Position numbers and translations under genes: made by a program
Source of the DNA: Henckelia pumila
Lineage: Eukaryota; Streptophyta; Magnoliopsida; Lamiales; Gesneriaceae
Assembly: GCF_033568475.1 (NCBI RefSeq)
Contig: NW_027331831.1
Coordinates: 11,780,001-11,844,000, forward strand
Length of the DNA stretch: 64,000 bases
Direction of reading: 5' to 3'
Shown here: positions 47,220-59,337 of the stretch, piece by piece
Numbering within the stretch: position 1 is the first letter of the stretch
How the letters are laid out: every line of letters starts with the position of its first letter
The notes under the pieces: model-generated
Database searches by the model: none
Seen by the model: only the letters and a program-made list of their open reading frames with translations
What the model was told of the DNA's origin: nothing

Positions 47220-48456
47220 GTGCTGTTGAATGAGATTTAATCAAAATTTTATGTTCACAAGATTGAATTAATTAGTATATGTGTTTCGGTCGGTATCATT
47301 AAGTTCGTGAGATAAGATAATGAGAGTATTGAGACGTGTAAAAAAAACTAATATAGTTATAAGAAATTAATCAAATTATGTGGTATAATTATTTATTATA
47401 TGATATTTGGTGTGTGTGTGTGTTAACTATTAGCAAGATAATCCATAGTTATATATAGGAAACATGATTTATATTTATATTTTTGTTTTTTTTAAAAGAA
47501 AAGGAAAAAAAAATTGAAGATAAATTTCTAAGTTTGTTTGGATAGTGGGTGAGGGGTGGTTGGGTGGGGATGATTACGCATTTATAATTGACTTGTAATT
47601 ATGATCGAGAGGCAATAATTTAAGTTAAAGAGTTTCCCTTGTCAAGGGATAGGGGGTCTATAAGGATGGCTACGTATGCGTGTGTTCATGACTTAATATT
47701 GAGATGATAACCTAAATGTATCACCTAAAGTTACATATAAATAATAATAATAATAAAAAACCATGGGTCATATCATATATGTGAGTAGAGCCGTTAAAAC
47801 TTAAAATGGACTAGAGTGGGACGACTTGCAATTTGCTTATTTGTCGGTATGATCGTATGGGACGAGAGTCATCTGATCGGTCCAACCTATTTTGACGACT
47901 TTACATATAAAAATAAATGTGGATGGTTTGATACACATCAAGTCACTAAAAGTTGAATTTGACTTTGTGTATTATATTTTTACAATATGATAAAGTAAAT
48001 TACATTAATAAGTTATTTTGAAATCAATGATCACATAATGATTAGTATCACTCTTTAATTTTTAAAAAAATAAAAAAAATAGAAATTTTACAAATAACAA
48101 GATATTATTATTACTAAAACACTTATTTGAATCAAATTATTGAAAACATTTAATTGAATCTCCAAGTTGTTTTTCCTATACAAAATTTATTCAACAAAAA
48201 AATAATTTATATACCTGGTAGAGAGGTTAATTGTATTTCACGAAAAAATTCAAGAATATGATCAAAGGAACAAGTAAAGATCACAATTATTTGCATAGAA
48301 AGGTTGAATGCTCTGCTCAGAATAATTTCAAATATGAGAAAGGACTCAAAAGAGTTTTGATTGACAATTAAAACATGCATGTTTACATATGTAACAAAAT
48401 CAAGTAATCAAAAATTCCATTCCTTATTATATTTTCTTTTTCAAAAAGTCATTCTT
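47220..48456. other. Intergenic, no gene seen
   Basis: AT-rich, with a short GT run at about 47410-47422. It holds the distal CLE promoter and the 3' end of the phosphatase gene. No protein family is recognised. Confidence 0.45.
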
Positions 48457-50547
48457 TCACACTTCCTCAGTCTTCAAAGGACTCCAATTTTTGTCCACAA
48501 AATCATGTCTTCCATCATATGACATTTTCCCAATCACATAAACAATTAAACCAATTAATACCAAAAACAGAATCCCCGAGCTTAAATCAGCATGCCATGA
48601 GACAGCAATGAACTCCGGCCACCGTCCCACCACCGTCTGCTCTCCACCACCGCCACCGCTCTTATCCACGTCACCTGGCGGTGCAGATATCTCCACCACG
48701 TCGTGCACCTCTCCGTCGTGATTCCCCACATAATAGAGTCCGAGTTTCTCCCTCGTCGCCACGAGCCTAGTGTACCCAAACTCACCACTTCGGAACAAAG
48801 ATTGTACCGGCTGCGGAAAGACAGGGTCCTTAGGATGATCCACCCTTGCTTCCCACAAGGGCTGCGAATCCTGCCCTGCCATCCCAATCACGACATGCAC
48901 CGGAAACGCGCGCCATTCGTCGTCCCTATTCTTGTCCAACTCCCCACAGGAAAAATTCTTTAGTGGACAAAACCTTTCATATCTGTGAACATGACCCCAT
49001 AACACAAGATTAACCTTATTCTTCACCAAAAGTGGCTCCAGATGCTCGATCATCCTCTCCCTCAAACCCGCTTCTCTGTTCTTGTTAGCTGTTGTGTACA
49101 TTGGCCTATGCCCCTGTACCACCACAAAAGGAGTCTTTCTCCTATCAGTCCTCTCCAAATCACGCTTCAAGAACTCATATTGCTTGTTCCCTGGTAAGAA
49201 ATCCGTCTCAGTAGACAGATACACGAAATGAACCACTCCCATGTCGAACGAATAATACAAATTCCGGGTATCAGGGGCCCTCATTCCGGTTAACTCCGAA
49301 TCATTTCCAGGCATGTTGAAACGAAGACTGTAAGGCACTCCACATTCCCCTCCACTGTCTTTATTGTACACCAAACTAGCCCATTCCGGCCTCCACGGCT
49401 GCAATGGCCAGTTGTATTCGTGATTGCCAATGCAAACGTGGTACGGGACCGTAGAAGCAATAGGCTCGATTTGAGTGAAGAAAGTGTCCCATAACCAGGA
49501 GTAGCCTCTGGCATAGCTGATATCTCCAATGTGTGAGATCATCAAGGGCTTGTTACCCAACGATTCGATGTCGCGTTTTATCCATTTGATCGTGGACAAG
49601 CTCTCCCCTTGTGTTCGACCAAAGGTTTTGTATGGTGCCGCTGTTCCCATATCCCCTAACATGAAGGCTACTGTTTCATCCGAATCAAGATTTGGCGAAA
49701 CGAAGCTGAAAATGTCGCTCCATCCGCCGAAATCACTTCCCACCTGTGTATTAGAAACACAATAAATTAACATGCCCATTACAATCACGAATCATGAATT
49801 TTTTTTTGAACAAAAAATGAATCAAAAAACATATCAATTAACCTGATAATGGTATCTTTTCCCTAACTCCAAACTGATCATGACACCATCGTGAATAAAC
49901 CCAGGATCCCTCCAGCCAACACTCGCGTTCGCCGGAGAATCGCACATATCCTCCCTCTCATACCTCGAAACCCGGGTACCCACCACCAGACCCATTCCAA
50001 TCCGGGTCAACCCATATCTCACGAAACTGTCTCCCCCATCATGGGTCACGAACATCACCCGCATTTCCCCATCCTTACCCGTAAAGGCCAAATGCACCTG
50101 CTCAGGGCCCTTACCCGGCTCGAACTCGATCTCCTCCGACTCCGCCAGCAGCTTCTTGGTCCCTGGCAATGGGTTGTGATCGTTGTCCAATCGGGTGGGG
50201 TCGACTTCCGACTCGGTCCAGTGAAAGATCCGGAACTGGTACTTGGATCGGAGGTTGACGACGGGAAAGGTGAGCGAACCCGACCCGGATTCCCATCCCA
50301 CGGAGGTGGATAGAAAAATATACCCGATGAAGTTTGCATGGGAGGAATCGGAAGGGGAGTAGATCCCAAGCCAATCAAGCTTGGAAGGCGAGTGGATACC
50401 GGACCAACGGATCGTTATCGGGTCACCCGACTTGGATAACAGATTGGTACTGAGGGAGATTGAAACCAAACCGTGGCTGCACACGCAAAGGAGTAGGCAG
50501 AAGAAACATAGAAAGAGGAAGCTGGGAGTTGGAGTTGGAGTGATCAT
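48457..50547 (-). CDS. PAP9: Purple acid phosphatase with C-terminal anchor (PAP2/PAP9 type)
   Basis: Two exons, 49843-50547 and 48457-49743, separated by a 99-base intron, give 663 residues. After an N-terminal hydrophobic segment ([15 protein letters not shown]) comes a fibronectin-like domain, then the metallophosphatase domain. All five metal-ligand blocks are present: GDMG (D266), GDISY (D309, Y312), GNHE (N342, H343), VQGH (H447) and GHVH (H486, H488). A membrane helix ([15 protein letters not shown], about 625-640) and a short charged tail end the protein. Size, domain order and C-terminal anchor fit Arabidopsis PAP2 and PAP9. PAP2 is known on the outer envelopes of plastids and mitochondria. 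The family label of probable inactive phosphatase is not supported by the ligand residues seen here. Confidence 0.9.
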
Positions 50548-51200
50548 GGTTTGAGTTTCTGTTGTAGTAACGCACTACTTTTGCTTTAACTTTATATGGA
50601 AACCAATGAGATGATGAAATGTGGACAAGATTTTTAGATAAGGTTTTCCAACACTGTTTTTGGATGGACAAGGAAATAAAATTTCGATGGAAAGATTTTT
50701 CTGAGTTAATTTTGTGAGATTGATTTTTTTATTAGATTTAATATAGTTTTTTTATATCAAAATATTAATTTATATGAGCTGTATAGACTCAAAAAAGGGG
50801 AATTGGGAAAGGGGTAACATAGGTTTCGTGTATATTATATTAGAGAAGTTTCTTCATTATACGAAAATAAATATACATGTTGCCGGAAAGAGGATCTGTC
50901 ACGAACATTGATTCATACGCATGGGGCTACATACTTGGATAAAGTTTAGCATGGGACTACATACATACTTGGGCATGTATGTATATATGAAATTTTGAAT
51001 AATGCTATTATTTATTGATGGTGTAAGCTCATAGAAAAACATTTTTACAACTAATAAAAGAATGAAGCAATGAAACGCAGCAAGTACCCAAATCTAAAGG
51101 CAAACAATACTCTACTCAGCTATACCTTCAAAAAAACATAAAAATGAGGAAAGGAAACAGAGAGCCAAAAAACAAGTGATATATGTTTGAGTTTATTTCA
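50548..51200. other. Spacer between two minus-strand genes
   Basis: Holds the leader and promoter of the phosphatase gene and the 3' end of the SNARE gene. About 50690-50765 has a weak TTGTGAGATTGATTTTTTTA-like match to the GTGAGAC repeat family. Confidence 0.4.
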
Positions 51201-52362
51201 TCACTTGCCAATCAAACGCCGTGTGCGTTGATTGGCGCCTTTCACTCTAGAATTGAGTTCATCAACGTCTTTATCAAGGTGATCCAGGGCCTTGTTTTGC
51301 CTGTTGAGTTCGCTTCCCATATCGACCGCCATGCCTTTTAGTTCACCTAATATATTGCTAAGGTCCGAAAGCGCATCATCCTGTTTTTCTTTCTCCAGCT
51401 GTAAACAAGGCAATACAAACTATTTACTTGGCGAAAAGGAGAGGGGTTGCTGAATCTAACTTGACACCAAGTCACTACTAAAAGCAGGATCATACATGAA
51501 ACTTGGAAATCGCCCATCACTTCGGATGTTATATGATACCAATGGTGTATGTGCACAATTCATGAAATAAGAAATGTACCTCAACTTTCTGCAGTGCATT
51601 AGTTGGCTCCGGAGGAGGTGTACGCGAGCCACGTTTATTGGGTGCCTGATCCAAGCCCAACTTTTCTCTTTGCTCTGGGGTGCTTCTTTTTCCTGTATCA
51701 TTATCATCTGAAGAGAGCACAAACTCATCATCATCAATGAATGAATCTATGAATAATTATTAAGGCAGACGGAAGAAACCTTTTGAAGTTAAAGGACCAT
51801 TGATCGCCCTCGTCTTCTTTGGCTTCCATGGCTTCGAAAACATGCCACCAAGATTATTCAACAATTTCTCTCCCTGGACAAACACATTTTCATATGCTTA
51901 AAGAAACCTTAATACAAAGGTTCGATGATATCAAAGTTACCATACCCGGCTCAAATCTCGGTCCATATCCACAGCCATCATGTGTGTCCTGTGAATTTGC
52001 TCACCCTGCTGGTTCAACATGTCCAATGTCCTAGTAGCATCTTGTCTCATATCCTCTGCAATCTTTAAGCAACTGTTCACCGAGTTTGTGGTCTCCTCAG
52101 CCTGGTTCACCGCGTAGCTCTCCAGTTCTTGAACTGACATTTTATCGAAGTCCTTTTGCTTGCTTGCGGAAGGCGGCCGCCTCCCAAAAAAGTCATCATC
52201 ATCATCCGGTGTCGGGAGTATGGGCTCCGAAGATGTTCTTCTAGATGGTATAACAGTGTTTTTCTTATCCGATTCGGTATCCGAATCAAAAGGATTGGTA
52301 GGATCTACTGATGTCTGTCGTGGGGGTTTGTTGTTGGCCGGCGATTTTCTGAAGCCAAACAT
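51201..52362 (-). CDS. SNAP33: SNAP25-type SNARE (SNAP33 homologue)
   Basis: Four coding exons, 51946-52362, 51780-51873, 51580-51707 and 51201-51398, close in frame to 278 residues. The acidic, Pro-rich head starts MFGFRKSPANN and contains DPTNPFDSD. The first SNARE motif (Qb, about residues 72-150) runs from MSVQELESYAVNQAEE to DMDRDLSRGEKLLNN. After the linker GGMFSKPWKPKKTRAI, the second motif (Qc, about 216-275) contains DLSNILGELKGMAVDMG and DHLDKDVDELNSRVKG. There is no membrane helix and no Cys cluster, as in plant SNAP33. These proteins bridge syntaxins such as KNOLLE and SYP121 with R-SNAREs at the cell plate and plasma membrane. A leader intron (52410-52929) separates a non-coding first exon. 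Confidence 0.93.
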
Positions 52363-52408
52363 TGTTACAAACTATTTATCACCCAAATGTTTTGACCAAA
52401 ACTTGGCT

Positions 52409-53120
52409 CCTGCAGACAGAAGATTTTCAAGATGATAGCCAACGTGTAAATGAAATACAAGAAACAATCTTGTAATAGGCTCATCACACACACAATTTGC
52501 ACGAAGAAAGAAGCAAAAATTGTGACCCCTTTAAGCATAATTAATGGATCGTAAACACACGAAGCCTCCAAATTTTTTAACGCATGACATTTTCCGATTC
52601 AGTAATTAATAATTCACGATATGAAACATGAAACGGAGATGACATCTGTAAACAAAACACAAAAAAATATATCGAGGAATCATAGCATTAAATCCCATCT
52701 TTACATAAATCGTGCCCTCCCCACTAATTAATTGCACATAATCTAAAGATTCTCGAGCAATTAATCCCTGAACAAGAATCGAATTTCTAGAAAATCTTTA
52801 ACAGGATCTGATTCGTCACTGTATTAAGAGAAACACATGTCTGCTCCCTTCCCAGAAACGAAAAGACAAAACATGGAAGCAAATTAAGAAATCTGAGTAA
52901 ACTAACGCAGAAATCTGCCGGAAATTACCTGATTGATGAATTCACAACAAAAGGGTCTCGATGAATTCAAATAACATCTGGCTGGGAAGAATAAATTTTG
53001 CTTTTGAACATGGAAAAATGTTCTTGAAATTGCTGGAGAGAGGGAAAGAAAGACAAATAAGGGTTTGTTTCCAGAAAATCAATCAAAGAAAAGATTGTGA
53101 GATTAGTTGGGATTTGTCTG
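52409..53120 (-). other. Leader intron and first non-coding exon of the SNARE gene
   Basis: Minus-strand acceptor CTGCAG at about 52410-52415 precedes a short leader to the ATG. The donor CAG|GTAATT lies at about 52929. Upstream of it is a purine-rich exon (GAGAGAGGGAAAGAAAGAC on one strand), reaching roughly 53120. Confidence 0.6.
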
Positions 53121-53454
53121 TGGAAAAGGTATAGAGAATTTCAGAGGCGCGGCGGATAATGTGGCGGAGCCATTTTTTGACCGTTGAGCTTCATTCCCTT
53201 TTTAATTGGTGATATCTGGCAATTTCAAGTTACTTCTCCGTGTGTGTTTTAACTTTTAATAATATGCAAAATGTTATATATGCAAAGAGTTTGCAAATTT
53301 GGATATAAATTTCATTCGAAAGTATAATATTATTCTTACATTTTATTAATAAAAAAATTCAAAATTACATTTAAGATATTTTTTAATTTTAAATACATTT
53401 TATAATCCAATATATAAGTCTCATTGTACAAATATGTAGCATGATCCTAATAAT
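53121..53454. other. SNARE gene promoter region
   Basis: AT-rich, no other feature recognised. Confidence 0.4.
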
Positions 53455-54215
53455 ATATGATGATGTTTTGCTAAACCGGGTGCCCAGGCTATCAGTGTAG
53501 CAAGGTGGGCCTAACGAGTTCACCGGGCTGGTAAGGATGATAAGTGATACTTTTCTCCTAGGTAGATGTGATCTGCATACAGGTAAAATGCAACAAAAGC
53601 ACGTTAGTGGAACGTCGAAAGATTTTCCGGCGGGGTCACTCCGATGCTTAAGTCAAATTTAAAAATAGAGTGGACTTAAAAGAAAAATGAATATAGTGCT
53701 TTTTGAGATAAAAATGAACATACCTCTACTGATACTTGTGACCAGATATTTATAGGCCTTGGAGCGAGATAGTCACTCCGCAATTTCAGAGTAGTGGCCA
53801 CGATCTGAGTCGTGGTTGCAGGGGTTGCCCACGTCTATCTGTTACGCATGATCAAGTCGGAAGGATCGTGTCCATGGCAACGTGGGGGTCATGCCCCCTT
53901 AAAAATAGGTGTTGACCGGGTAACGAGGTCTTGATTTTTTCGGCCTCACCAATCCATCTGAGATGAGCTACTCCCTTGTTTTCGAGCTACCAGTCCGACC
54001 TCGTCAAGCCTTACTTACTCTCTTACAAGGGAACAGCCCTAATGCTCTTGCCTTCCCAGGGCCCTGATACCCCTGGCTTTCCAGGGTAGCACCACTCCTT
54101 CCTAAAATAGTTGGGCTAAAGCCTTGCTCCCTGTCCTGACTAGCAACCCCAACACCCTTGTATTTCCGTAGCCCTGATACGCCTGACTTCCCTGGGTATT
54201 TCCAATATATATTAC
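53455..54215 (-). mobile_element. Isolated LTR relic
   Basis: A patch clearly richer in GC than its surroundings. On the minus strand it contains GACTTAAGCATCGGAGTGAC followed by CCCGCCGGAAAATC, a pattern I know from 3' parts of plant LTRs. No coding domain or second copy is in the window, and I cannot fix the ends. It is old and incomplete. The reading frame at 54004-54228 is taken as accidental. Confidence 0.5.
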
Positions 54216-54777
54216 TGACTTCGCACATGAGTTGTCGTCTGTGTGATATATTACATAAATATTATGTTTTGCATATACTTTTATGTCTTAAGTTTATTTA
54301 TGATATTTTAAAAATTAAATATGACATGAAATTTAATGACATGATTTTTTTTTATGATTATGAAATATATAAATTTAGCACTTTTATAATTAAAATATGA
54401 AATATAATCAAGCTGGTCACAATAATGGCTCGAATGGGCTTTCCTTGGTCGGAGTAATTTTGAGTTTTATGATGGTACTCCTCTGTTTCGAAAAAAAAAA
54501 TGCAATCATGACTTTGTTATTTAGTGACGAAGTTTCTTGATATTCGAAAAAATAAAAAAGTTAAAGATATGAAAGAATAACAATTTAATAAATAGCACAT
54601 AATTTTTTTATTTTAAAATGAAGAACACAATTGTAAATTATAATGAAACGTTTTAAGAGTAATTTTGGGAATTTTTTAAAAAAACAGTTTCAACAAAAGT
54701 TAGTTATATCAAGATCTCTTTCTTTATTTAATAGTATATAGATATGAGGTTTACTAAAAATTCAATTGACCCGTGTA
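54216..54777. other. Intergenic, no gene seen
   Basis: AT-rich, with an A-run at about 54491-54499. Nothing recognised. Confidence 0.4.
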
Positions 54778-55157
54778 TCTATACTATACTATTATATTAA
54801 GCACTAATGCTTGAGAGTCTGAAACTAGCAATTTTTTTTATGTCTTTGTTGTAACACTTTTAAGTACCGAAAATACCCATATCAAAATTTTAAAAATATC
54901 AATTTATTATTTAATTAAATATATCATAAAAATCGTCAATGTCGTATAGCTCATCTGACATCAAAGTCTCAAATTTAAGACGAGATTTCAAATTGAAGAC
55001 CCAATTATAAAATCCCATCCCTCAACTCAAAAATATCATAAAAATCTATTTTATTAAATTTTTGAGTTCCAAATCTAACATATATCTTATCCTTCTCACA
55101 CGAGTATTATATATACAAGCCATCATGGCACACGCGATGTGTGTCCCGTAAATATAT
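54778..55157 (+). mobile_element. Helitron-like non-autonomous element
   Basis: The left end is A|TCTATACTATACTATTATAT, running into TAAGC. The right end has a CACACGCGATGTGTG hairpin motif (about 55130-55144) but no CTAG after it, so the 3' edge is decayed or misjudged. It contains the segment shared with 12213-12300. Confidence 0.45.
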
Positions 55158-55793
55158 AATTTGATAAAAATTCTAACTTGATTAAGGTATCGACCGAGAA
55201 AATTTGAGTTTGATAGAGATAAAAAAAAATGTGAAGAAAGAAAGTTAGAGGGAAAACCAATGAAAAAGTGGGAGGAAATGAGACATGAAGAAAATTGTTT
55301 GTTAGTTAATGATGGGTATGAGGGTATAATGGGTAAATTTTAAAAAAATACCATGACACCAAAAACAGTTTTTATAACCTACGCACACTTAATAATATAG
55401 TAAAGTAATAGTAATATAGTAATATAATAATAAGATAGTAAGATAGATACATAAATGATTTTTTTGATGGTATATACATTTTTTTAGAAGAAACCGAACC
55501 CTCCTCCACACACACATACATGCATCCACATATATACACTTTCAAATCTTCATTAAAAAAAAAAAACCAAATCTGTTGCATGTTTTTAATTCGTGTGGTG
55601 GGTTAATAAAATTTTTAAGGATAAAGAATTGAAATACATGGATCACAGAATAAATGAACTTTCTAATCATTATGAAAATTGGAGTCAAAAGTTGAATGGT
55701 AATATATATATGAGTGATATATCTTATTGTTTTCACTTATAACCATCATATCTAATATCTCCACCTTGTCGAATTCTAAAATATAATAAATAT
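55158..55793. other. Intergenic, no gene seen
   Basis: AT-rich, with TAGTAA-type repeats at about 55390-55440. No gene recognised. Confidence 0.4.
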
Positions 55794-55798
55794 ACACT

Positions 55799-56986
55799 TG
55801 TAGCTCAAAATTCTTTATTGCTTAAAATTAAGAAATAGAAAATGGATACAAAGTGAATTTGAGAAATTAAATAAAAATTAGTGGATGCAATCTCTAAATA
55901 ATCCCTTGATTTTCCTCTTCAATGACAATTTCTTGATAGATTTGAATTTCTTGAGTATTTGATCTTTTTGGAAGACGATTTGATGTCCTGAGATTTGATT
56001 TGATGTCTTGATAAAGTTAATTCGATGGGTTAACACCTTGATATCAAATTAAACTTCAAAATTTGGAAAGAACACGATGAACTCCTTGAATCGCGACTTC
56101 AAATTTTTTATCTTGAATTTGATGAAGAACATGATCTTCTTGAATTTGATTTATTTGTTGAAGAACATGAACTTCTTGAATTTGATGAAGAACACAATTT
56201 TCTTGAATTTGATTTATTTGATGAAGAATGCAAGCTTCTTGAATTTGATGAAGAACACAATCTTCTTGAATTTGATTTATTTGTTGAAGAATACGAACTT
56301 CTTGAATTTGATGAAGAACACGATCTTCTTGAATTTGATTTGTTTGATGAAGAACACAAACTTCTTGAATTTGATGAAGAACACGATCTTCTTGAATTTG
56401 AATGAATTTAAGTATATTTGAAGAAGAACGCAATTAATCTCTTGAATCACGCCTTAATCTTCTCGAATTTGATGATTTTGAAGAAGAACGCCTTGAATTG
56501 CGCCTTGAACTTCTTGAATGTGACTTGAGAGAAAAATCTTGAATTTTTCTACTTCTTTGCTTCAGTCTTCTTTGTTGTGTTTATTTTTTGGTCATCTGCC
56601 CCCTATTTATAGCTGAAGGATGCAAATTCTTACCATTTCGATTTGATGAGGTGTCGCAATTTGATTGGCTCTTCCTGATTTATTTGGTGATTATCTTTCA
56701 TTAATCACAAGATTTGATTTTAAATACTAAAAATATTAGTATTTTCTTCTATTTGATGCAAGATTTGATCTCAAATACTAAAAATATTAGTATTCTCTTC
56801 CAATTTGTGCAAGATGCAATCTTGATTTAAAAATCTTGATTTGATCACAAAATATATTAAAATATCAATTTAATAACTATTTATTTTTTAGGAATTTAAT
56901 CTTTCTAAAAATAGCTAATTGTTTTATTGATATTTAATTACTTCGTACTTGCCATATTTGAAGGTTGAAAAATTTAATTGTCTACA
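55799..56986 (-). repeat. 3' LTR (left end in window)
   Basis: 1188 bases. It is longer than its partner by about 125 bases, which is two 63-base units of the internal minisatellite. Confidence 0.85.
56110..56415. repeat. 63-base minisatellite in the left LTR
   Basis: Tandem units of about 63 bases, each made of two related halves built on CTTCTTGAATTTGATGAAGA and CTTGAATTTGATTTATTTG. There are roughly four and a half units. Since 63 is a multiple of three, frames stay open on both strands (for example QIQEDRVLHQIQEV), which explains the apparent 125- and 114-residue proteins here. Confidence 0.85.
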
Positions 56987-57004
56987 AATGCCCCCTCGAG
57001 ACTT

Positions 57005-58296
57005 ATTCACAAATGATTTGTTTTTGAGTGAATAAGTCACGATAATTTAGTTGTTGCAATTTCTTTGAGGTTTCACGAATCCTAAATTCAAATTTAATTC
57101 CCTCCAAATTTTTTTGCATCCATATTTTCTTCTTCACCAAGCAAGCGAAAGATAAAAACTTTTATTTTCCCTTCATGCATCTTCTTTGGATGATTTTTTT
57201 TTCTTCCTTATATTCATATCCATCATCGAAGCGACGGATCATTGAACAAAAGGCAATACAAGACAGTACACTTCAATTATTTGACGAATTTCATTACATC
57301 AAATGATATTGAAAGTGTACTGAAGGCATTCTTTTCCGGAGTAATCATAGGGTTCAGGCAGTGCAAATATACGACCCCGTGTATGCTTCATTATCCACAT
57401 AAGATCGAGATTCCAACATTATGAAAACATTTTGAGAAGCATGGTGTCCACTCAATAATAAACTATTGACTTTTACATTGTGAACCATTTACATATTCTT
57501 TGTTGGGCCTCTCCATTGTCAGACATCTATATGATGAAGTCATTCAAGGTGCCAAAGAATTCACCAACATTGATGAAGCAGATATTTAAATTTTTTTTCT
57601 CAATCTTGCGGCTGCACATCACATACATCGAAAGGTGGGTCAGGTCCAATCAACTCAAGATGGTGGAAGCGCATAATTTGAAGGCTTGGTGATTTGAAGA
57701 AGTGAAAATAATTCACTTTCTTGAAGAGACAATGAGGAATATTTTCCAGTGTTCAACCACTTCATAAGATTGAGGAAATACACTATGATTGAAAATATTT
57801 CTCCTTTCGATGATGACGTTATCAAGAATTTGAACACGTCAAGGATCCATCTTGAAGTTGCCTAAAAATACTTGAAGATTTTTTTTTTTTTGCGATCTTT
57901 TGATTGTGTTTAACTTTCACTGAAAATATAAAACATATTAATATTTCATGTGAAAAGAAAACAACAAGTTCATGACTGTACTCAGAATATATCTAAGTTG
58001 CCTACGTACCCAATATAGGAATCATGTCATAACGTAGTTCAAAAAATTGATTGTTTGAGATGGGGGGGTGCCGTGTACAGTTTATACTCATGCGGGCCAA
58101 AAGTATCTATTTCTTAACCACCCTAGACTAGGTGGGGATTTAATATTTTAACCACATAAAATACCATAAGTGGGAGAAATACAGTTTAACCACATGAATT
58201 CACTATTGGTGGGGACATAACAGTTTAACCACATGTAATACCTTTGGTGGAGCACATAACAGTTTAACCACATGTAAGACTTTTGGTGGATACTGT
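57005..58296 (-). other. Non-coding internal part of the gypsy-type element
   Basis: No protein domain can be recognised. At about 58165-58295 a unit beginning ACAGTTTAACCACATG (about 48 bases) is repeated three times. A related text, GTTTATACTCATGCGGGCC / GTTTATACTCTTGTGGGTC, flanks the repeats. Confidence 0.6.
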
Positions 58297-59267
58297 TCAC
58301 AGTTTATACTCTTGTGGGTCAGGAGTATTGGTGAAATACTCATCTTCTTTCTTGGATTTTTGTGCTTCTCTTGCTCTATGATATTCTTGAGTTGGAGGCC
58401 CTTCTGCTCCACTTGTAGTTATGCTCAACTCCATGTCATGAGCTCGAGTAGCTAATTCTTCAAATGTCTTTGGTTGGATTCCTTGAAGGATATATCGAAG
58501 TCCCCAATGCATACCTTGGATTCCTTGAAGGATATATCGAAGTCCCCAATGCATATCAATTGAGCATGCCTCCAGATCAGTGTACCAATCAAATGCATTC
58601 CCTTTTAGTGAATGAACAAATTTCTTGACTAGGTAATCTCCGTATGTCCCAGCATTGTTACACGTTTCAATGAAATGAGCCACATGTTGTTTTGGGTTTT
58701 CTTTGCCATCAAATTGTTGAAACTTTGGAGGTTGATAGCCATTTGGCATTCTTAAGTTATCAATCCTTTGTAATATGGCTTGGCATAGGTGAGAGATGGC
58801 TTGGAGCTTCCGTCAAGTTTTTCTTTGATAGTACCCATGATGAAGTCTTTTAACTGGTCCATGGAAACTGACTCATCAGATGAAAAATGTAAGTCTTTAG
58901 TTTGTTCATTTTGTTTTTTCTTCAATGATGACTCAGTTTCATCATTAATTTCATCTTCTTTGTCCATGTAACTTGTATAAGTATGATTTATCTTGTCCAT
59001 CAACTTCATAATTTGGGAGTCTCGTTCTTGAACATGTTTTGCAAGTCCCTCAATGGCCTTTGTCAAGTTTGCTATTTGATCTTCTAGAGTTGTGTCATTT
59101 GTCACCATCACGCTTTTTATGTGAGAGTTCGGATGGGTCTCAAGGAAATGAGTTGCCTCCGAAGATATTTGTAATTTCTTGGACATACTTCTCGTGATGA
59201 CTCCAAGACTTCCAGTAAACTTCATTGCAGAAATCTTCATGCTCGAGATATTTTCATAGGTAGACAT
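58297..59267 (-). pseudogene. Gypsy-type gag relic
   Basis: Two readable parts. The upstream part includes VITRSMSKKLQIS and a coiled coil (LTKAIEGLAKHVQERDSQIM). The downstream part includes [20 protein letters not shown] and [15 protein letters not shown], the pattern of the plant retrotransposon gag domain (PF03732). It lies in the correct place behind the primer site. It is a broken fossil, with no protease, reverse transcriptase or integrase following. Confidence 0.8.
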
Positions 59268-59316
59268 GGTGGCTTAAAACTTTTGGTGAAGAGAAAAGAT
59301 GAAGGGTAGAGATGGT

Positions 59317-59335
59317 CCCACTGGGCGTGCCAAAA
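59317..59335 (-). other. Primer-binding site of the gypsy-type element
   Basis: The minus strand reads TTTTGGCACGCCCAGTGGG directly inside the 5' LTR, a form common among plant gypsy-type elements. Confidence 0.75.
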
Positions 59336-59337
59336 TT

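Noticed and set aside
47140-47220. CRISPR-like or satellite array
   Set aside because: Only a two-motif microsatellite; no spacers, and this is a plant nuclear region.
48582-50378. Several 80-140-residue frames over the phosphatase exons
   Set aside because: Shadows; the GC-rich exons lack stops in other frames.
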